Of a DNA stretch of 53,549 bases, positions 50,569 through 53,549 are shown in pieces. This stretch comes from Muribaculaceae bacterium (GTDB taxonomy: Bacteria > Bacteroidota > Bacteroidia > Bacteroidales > Muribaculaceae). Position 1 is the stretch's first letter. The number at the start of each line of letters is the position of its first letter. Under the pieces are notes generated by a model. That model was not told the DNA's origin. It worked only from the letters and a program-made list of their open reading frames with translations, and made no database searches. The position numbers were made by a program, and so were the translations under genes. Location of the stretch: positions 1 through 53,549 of the forward strand of contig VSPE01000011.1 in assembly GCA_009775225.1 (NCBI GenBank). The letters run 5' to 3'.

Positions 50569-51342
50569 TTAGGCCTTGCGTTCTACGTCTTTGAGGTCGC
50601 CGAGGGGATATTTTTCGAACATGTGTTCCACCATCCACTCGTTGGACTGTGCGGGAGTAAGCTTCCAGCCCGAATTGCAGGTCGACACAATCTCCACAAT
50701 GGATGTGCCTCGCTTTTCGGAGGTATTTTGGAATGCTTTCTTGATAGCGGCCTTGGTCTTGCGCACGGCAGCGGGAGTGTGCACGGCCTGGCGTGTCACG
50801 TAGCATGTGCCGTCGAGGCGGGCGAGCAGGTCGGTTATGTTGAGAGGATAGCCGTTGAGGTCGGAGCGGCGTCCGTAGGGTGTTGTGGCGGTCTTCATGC
50901 CCAGCAGGGTAGTGGGCGCCATCTGTCCGCCGGTCATGCCGTAGATGCCGTTGTTTATGAATATGATTGTGATATCCTCGCCTCGGTTTGCGGCGTGGAT
51001 AGTCTCGGCGGTGCCTATCGCCGCGAGGTCGCCGTCGCCCTGATATGTGAATACGAGGCGGTCGGGGTACAGGCGCGAGGCGGCAGTGGCGAGTGCGGGC
51101 GCACGGCCGTGGGCTGCCTCAATCCAGTCGATGTCGATATAGTTGTAGGCAAACACAGCGCATCCTACAGGTGCTATGCCGATAGCTTTGGGTGCGAGTC
51201 CCATTTCGTCGAGAAGCTCGGCTACGAGGCGGTGAACCACGCCGTGGCTGCATCCGGGGCAATAATGAGTGTAGGTGTCGGTGAGCAGGCGCGGACGGCT
51301 GTACACCTTGTTCTCCGGGCGGATTATATCTTCGGGTTTCAT
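50569..51342 (-). CDS. 2-oxoacid:ferredoxin oxidoreductase, beta (TPP-binding) subunit
   Basis: 257 residues. Thiamine diphosphate motif GDGDLAAIG followed about 30 residues later by NNGIYGMTGGQMAPTT. An N-terminal HYCPGCSHG segment is typical of the beta subunit of Kor/Vor enzymes. It lies 12 bp after the alpha gene and 21 bp before gamma. Confidence 0.95.
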   Translation of the reverse strand: MKPEDIIRPENKVYSRPRLLTDTYTHYCPGCSHGVVHRLVAELLDEMGLAPKAIGIAPVGCAVFAYNYIDIDWIEAAHGRAPALATAASRLYPDRLVFTYQGDGDLAAIGTAETIHAANRGEDITIIFINNGIYGMTGGQMAPTTLLGMKTATTPYGRRSDLNGYPLNITDLLARLDGTCYVTRQAVHTPAAVRKTKAAIKKAFQNTSEKRGTSIVEIVSTCNSGWKLTPAQSNEWMVEHMFEKYPLGDLKDVERKA

Positions 51343-51354
51343 AGTGGATGCGTA

Positions 51355-52443
51355 TTATATGTTTACACTGAAGTGGGAGGTGAGTGCGTCGGTTATTTCG
51401 CCGGGGTTTGGCACTATGCCGCCCATGCGGCCGAAATGGTGTACTGGAACCTTGCCGTTTGCACCCAGACGCACGTCTTCTACCATCTGGCCGGCGTTGA
51501 GCTCTACGGTTAGTATGCCTTTTACCTGATTGCTGAGGCGCTCTATTTCCTTGTAGGGGAAGGGCCACAGGGTGATAGGACGCAGCAGGCCAATTTTTAC
51601 ACCTGCGGCGCGGGCGTCTTCTATGGCCTTGAGGCAGATACGGGCCACCGAGCCGAAGGCCACTATGAGGTAATCGGCATCTTCGGTATAATATTCCTGA
51701 AAGCGAACTTCATTTTCTTCGATGCGGCGGTATGTGGCCTGGAAGCGGTGGTTGTTGACTTCCATTTTTGCAGAGTCGAGTTCGAGCGAAGTCACCACGT
51801 TGCGGTGGTTGCGGTCGAGGCGTCCGCAGGCGGCCCAGGGGCACTGGAGGCGTATTTCATCTTCGGTGCGTCTCGGACGCTGCGGGGGCAGCACCACCTT
51901 CTCCATCATCTGGCCCACGATGCCGTCGGCGAGTATGAGGGTGGGGTTGCGGTATTTGAACGCGAGGTCGAAGCCGAGGCCCACGAAGTCGGCCATTTCC
52001 TGTACGGTGGCAGGGGCAAGTACTATGAGGTGGTAGTCGCCGTGGCCGCCGCCTTTGGTGGCCTGGAAGTAGTCGGCCTGCGAGGGCTGTATGGTGCCGA
52101 GGCCGGGGCCGCCGCGCATCACGTTTACTATAAGTGCCGGAAGCTCGGAGGCGGCGAGATAGCTCACGCCTTCCTGCTTGAGGCTTACGCCGGGCGACGA
52201 CGACGATGTCATCACGGCTTTGCCGGTGGCGGCGCCGCCGTATACCATATTTATAGCCGACACTTCACTTTCTGCCTGAAGCACCACCATGCCTGTGGTT
52301 TCCCAGGGGCGAAGCTCGGCAAGGGTTTCGAGAACTTCCGATTGGGGGGTGATAGGGTAGCCGAAATATCCGTCGGCACCATATCGGATTGCTGCGTGTG
52401 CAATGGCTTCATTGCCCTTCATCAGTCTGATTTCTTCTTCCAT
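51355..52443 (-). CDS. vorB: 2-oxoacid:ferredoxin oxidoreductase, alpha subunit (VorB/KorA type)
   Basis: 362 residues from MEEEIRLMKGNEAIAHAAIRY. The segment FGYPITPQSEVLE and the glutamate-containing QAESEVSAINMVYGGA are conserved in alpha subunits, as is SSSPGVSLKQEGVSYLAASE. The protein resembles those commonly annotated as VorB (3-methyl-2-oxobutanoate) but KorA is a close alternative. The ATG at 52443 starts the conserved sequence; the in-frame extension to 52536 runs into the ferredoxin gene and is discarded. Confidence 0.92.
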   Translation of the reverse strand: MEEEIRLMKGNEAIAHAAIRYGADGYFGYPITPQSEVLETLAELRPWETTGMVVLQAESEVSAINMVYGGAATGKAVMTSSSSPGVSLKQEGVSYLAASELPALIVNVMRGGPGLGTIQPSQADYFQATKGGGHGDYHLIVLAPATVQEMADFVGLGFDLAFKYRNPTLILADGIVGQMMEKVVLPPQRPRRTEDEIRLQCPWAACGRLDRNHRNVVTSLELDSAKMEVNNHRFQATYRRIEENEVRFQEYYTEDADYLIVAFGSVARICLKAIEDARAAGVKIGLLRPITLWPFPYKEIERLSNQVKGILTVELNAGQMVEDVRLGANGKVPVHHFGRMGGIVPNPGEITDALTSHFSVNI

Positions 52444-52463
52444 ATTTGTTCGGGGCTGAGTGA

Positions 52464-52700
52464 TTAGTTGTTTTTGTCGACTACGCGGTATACCTCGATG
52501 CAGGCATCCGGGCAGACTGTGGCACATGCGGCGCAACCGATGCAGGCCTCGGCGTGAGCCGGATATGCGAAGTGATAGCCGCGGTCATTTACTTCTTTGG
52601 GCTGCAGCTCGAGCACATCGGCCGGGCATGCTACTACGCAGAGGTCGCAACCTTTGCAGCGGGCCGAATCGATGGTGACTGCTCCATGTACTTTTGCCAT
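52464..52700 (-). CDS. 2-oxoacid:ferredoxin oxidoreductase, ferredoxin-like delta subunit
   Basis: 78 residues with two complete 4Fe-4S motifs, CKGCDLCVVACPADV and CIGCAACATVCPDACI. First gene of the operon, 20 bp before alpha. It passes electrons from the TPP site to free ferredoxin. Confidence 0.94.
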   Translation of the reverse strand: MAKVHGAVTIDSARCKGCDLCVVACPADVLELQPKEVNDRGYHFAYPAHAEACIGCAACATVCPDACIEVYRVVDKNN

Positions 52701-52727
52701 AACTTATATAGTTTAAGGTTCTTCTGG

Positions 52728-52758
52728 CAAAAGTAACAAAAAAAATTATACTTCCAAA
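52728..52758 (-). promoter_or_regulatory. consensus promoter of the 2-oxoacid oxidoreductase operon
   Basis: On the minus strand TTTG (52755-52758), 19 bp, TACTTTTG (52728-52735): an exact consensus match. The leader to the delta-subunit ATG is about 20-25 bases. Its -33 box coincides with the T-tract of the upstream sigma-factor terminator. Confidence 0.85.
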
Positions 52759-52806
52759 AAAAAATGCACGCCGGCTGCGCTCCATAGAGGGGCGATGCCG
52801 GCGCGC
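52756..52806 (-). terminator. terminator of ECF sigma factor copy B
   Basis: GCGCGCCGGC and GCCGGCGTGC form the outer stem with an inner 21-base loop, followed on the minus strand by ATTTTTTTTT. It lies 28 bp after the sigma stop. The T-tract overlaps the next operon's -33 box. Confidence 0.82.
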
Positions 52807-52834
52807 TGTGATTATGGCATTATCGGAGGCGGGT

Positions 52835-53344
52835 TCAGCGGTAGTCGCTGAAGCGCTCCTGAAGTTTGCGGCGTGCAAAGAAGATGCGGCTCTTCACGGT
52901 GCCGAGGGGGAGGTTCATTTTCTCGGCGATTTCCTGGTATTTGTAGCCGGCCACGTGCATGGAGAAGGGTATGCGGTATTCGTCGGCGAACTCATTGATT
53001 GCGGCAGTGATTTCGCCGGCGCCGTAGCTGTCTTCGGGTGATTCTATACCGGAGTCCTGGCTGAGGTTGAGGTGGTAGAGGTTGTCGGTAGTGTCGACTA
53101 CTGTTGCGGTGCGCACGCCGCGGCGATAGTTGTTGATAAAGAGGTTGCGCATTATAGTGAACACCCAGCCTTTGAAGTTGGTGCCTTCGGCATATTTATC
53201 CTGATTGTCGAGGGCCTTCAGGGTTGTATCCTGCAGGAGGTCGTATGCGTCGTCGCGGTTGGAGGTTAGCATGTAGGCGAAGTTGAGCAGGTTGCTCTGG
53301 ATGTTCATCAGATTTGTCTGAAAAGAGGGAGTAGTCGATGCCAT
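52835..53344 (-). CDS. ECF-type RNA polymerase sigma factor, copy B
   Basis: 169 residues from MASTTPSFQTNLMNIQSNLL, the same length as copy A. Region 2 (NRDDAYDLLQDTTLKALDN, NFKGWVFTIMRNLFINNYR) and region 4 (KYQEIAEKMNLPLGTVKSRIFFARRKLQERF) are both complete. A longer frame to 53404 would add 20 residues that cross the leader; the shorter ATG matches copy A better. No anti-sigma gene follows: a terminator comes 28 bp after the stop. It has a near-consensus housekeeping promoter. Confidence 0.94.
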   Translation of the reverse strand: MASTTPSFQTNLMNIQSNLLNFAYMLTSNRDDAYDLLQDTTLKALDNQDKYAEGTNFKGWVFTIMRNLFINNYRRGVRTATVVDTTDNLYHLNLSQDSGIESPEDSYGAGEITAAINEFADEYRIPFSMHVAGYKYQEIAEKMNLPLGTVKSRIFFARRKLQERFSDYR

Positions 53345-53406
53345 AATAGTGATGTTGAATACTGTTGAACGTTTTGTTTTATGTCGTTTTTTTACTTTCG
53401 ACATCT

Positions 53407-53437
53407 CAAAATTATGGATGAATTTTTTTATGTCAAG
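53407..53437 (-). promoter_or_regulatory. promoter of ECF sigma factor copy B
   Basis: On the minus strand CTTG (53434-53437), 19 bp, TAATTTTG (53407-53414): one mismatch from consensus. Leader of about 55 bases. Nothing else is recognised between here and the window end at 53549. Confidence 0.7.
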
Positions 53438-53549
53438 CTATAAAGTATAAATAAATGTTAATTAAAAAATCTTTTAGAGAGTGTTTGAATTTAAACCAAA
53501 TTAAACATTAAGTGGCATAACAAACCCTCAATCAGAGTGTTTGTAGAAG

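Overview
The window is a stretch of bacterial chromosome from the Bacteroidota, most likely a gut Bacteroidales of the Muribaculaceae type. The basis is the Bacteroidota promoter form (TTTG, 19-20 bp, TAnnTTTG) before several genes, type IX secretion (T9SS) C-terminal sorting tails on secreted enzymes, a fumarate-reductase-like frdCAB operon, a four-subunit 2-oxoacid:ferredoxin oxidoreductase, rubrerythrin, and a YfhO-type membrane protein. Base composition looks above 50 % G+C, high for the phylum. The family-level placement is inference. No rRNA, CRISPR array, prophage or transposase gene is visible.

Layout. 1-11.3 kb, all on the minus strand: ychF, a rhomboid protease, a 163-bp foldback repeat, a membrane-anchored EEP-family hydrolase, trkH-trkA potassium uptake, a polyferredoxin-like membrane protein, thyA-folA, yfhO, a short unknown protein and tRNA-Ser. 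11.5-24.6 kb, minus: a five-gene operon for secreted beta-1,3-glucan breakdown, made of a single-module lectin-like protein, GH16, GH128, a multi-domain FN3/discoidin protein and GH81. All five end in T9SS-like tails and no SusC/SusD pair is present. 24.7-28.8 kb: frdCAB with its own promoter and strong terminator. 28.9-33.8 kb, minus: an RNA methyltransferase with a long charged tail, purD, an unknown membrane protein and pdxB. 33.9-40.9 kb, plus: a small DUF6582-like protein, a DUF349 protein, an undecaprenyl-phosphate sugar transferase and an AddA-like helicase-nuclease. 40.9-46 kb: the second copy of the foldback repeat, rubrerythrin, an ECF sigma factor, ribF, a HAD phosphatase, rpsT between two identical tRNA-Glu genes, and enolase. 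46.1-49.4 kb, plus: xseB, a GH3-family adenylating enzyme and alkaline phosphatase. 49.3-52.8 kb, minus: the 2-oxoacid oxidoreductase operon with an SGNH hydrolase at its end. The right edge carries a second ECF sigma factor that is a close paralogue of the first.

How it works together. Most of the window is housekeeping metabolism of an anaerobe: fumarate respiration, ferredoxin-linked 2-oxoacid oxidation, and folate/thymidylate, purine and pyridoxal synthesis. The accessory part is the glucan operon. Three unrelated endo-beta-1,3-glucanase families plus two uncharacterised binding-type proteins, all predicted to be exported and processed by T9SS, suggest attack on insoluble beta-1,3-glucan such as yeast wall, curdlan or callose, without the usual Sus importer in the locus. 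The most unusual findings are this operon, a repeated uncharacterised module shared by two of its proteins, and the 163-bp foldback element found twice. No gene-free stretch exceeds 300 bases; the larger gaps hold the promoters, terminators and repeats listed.
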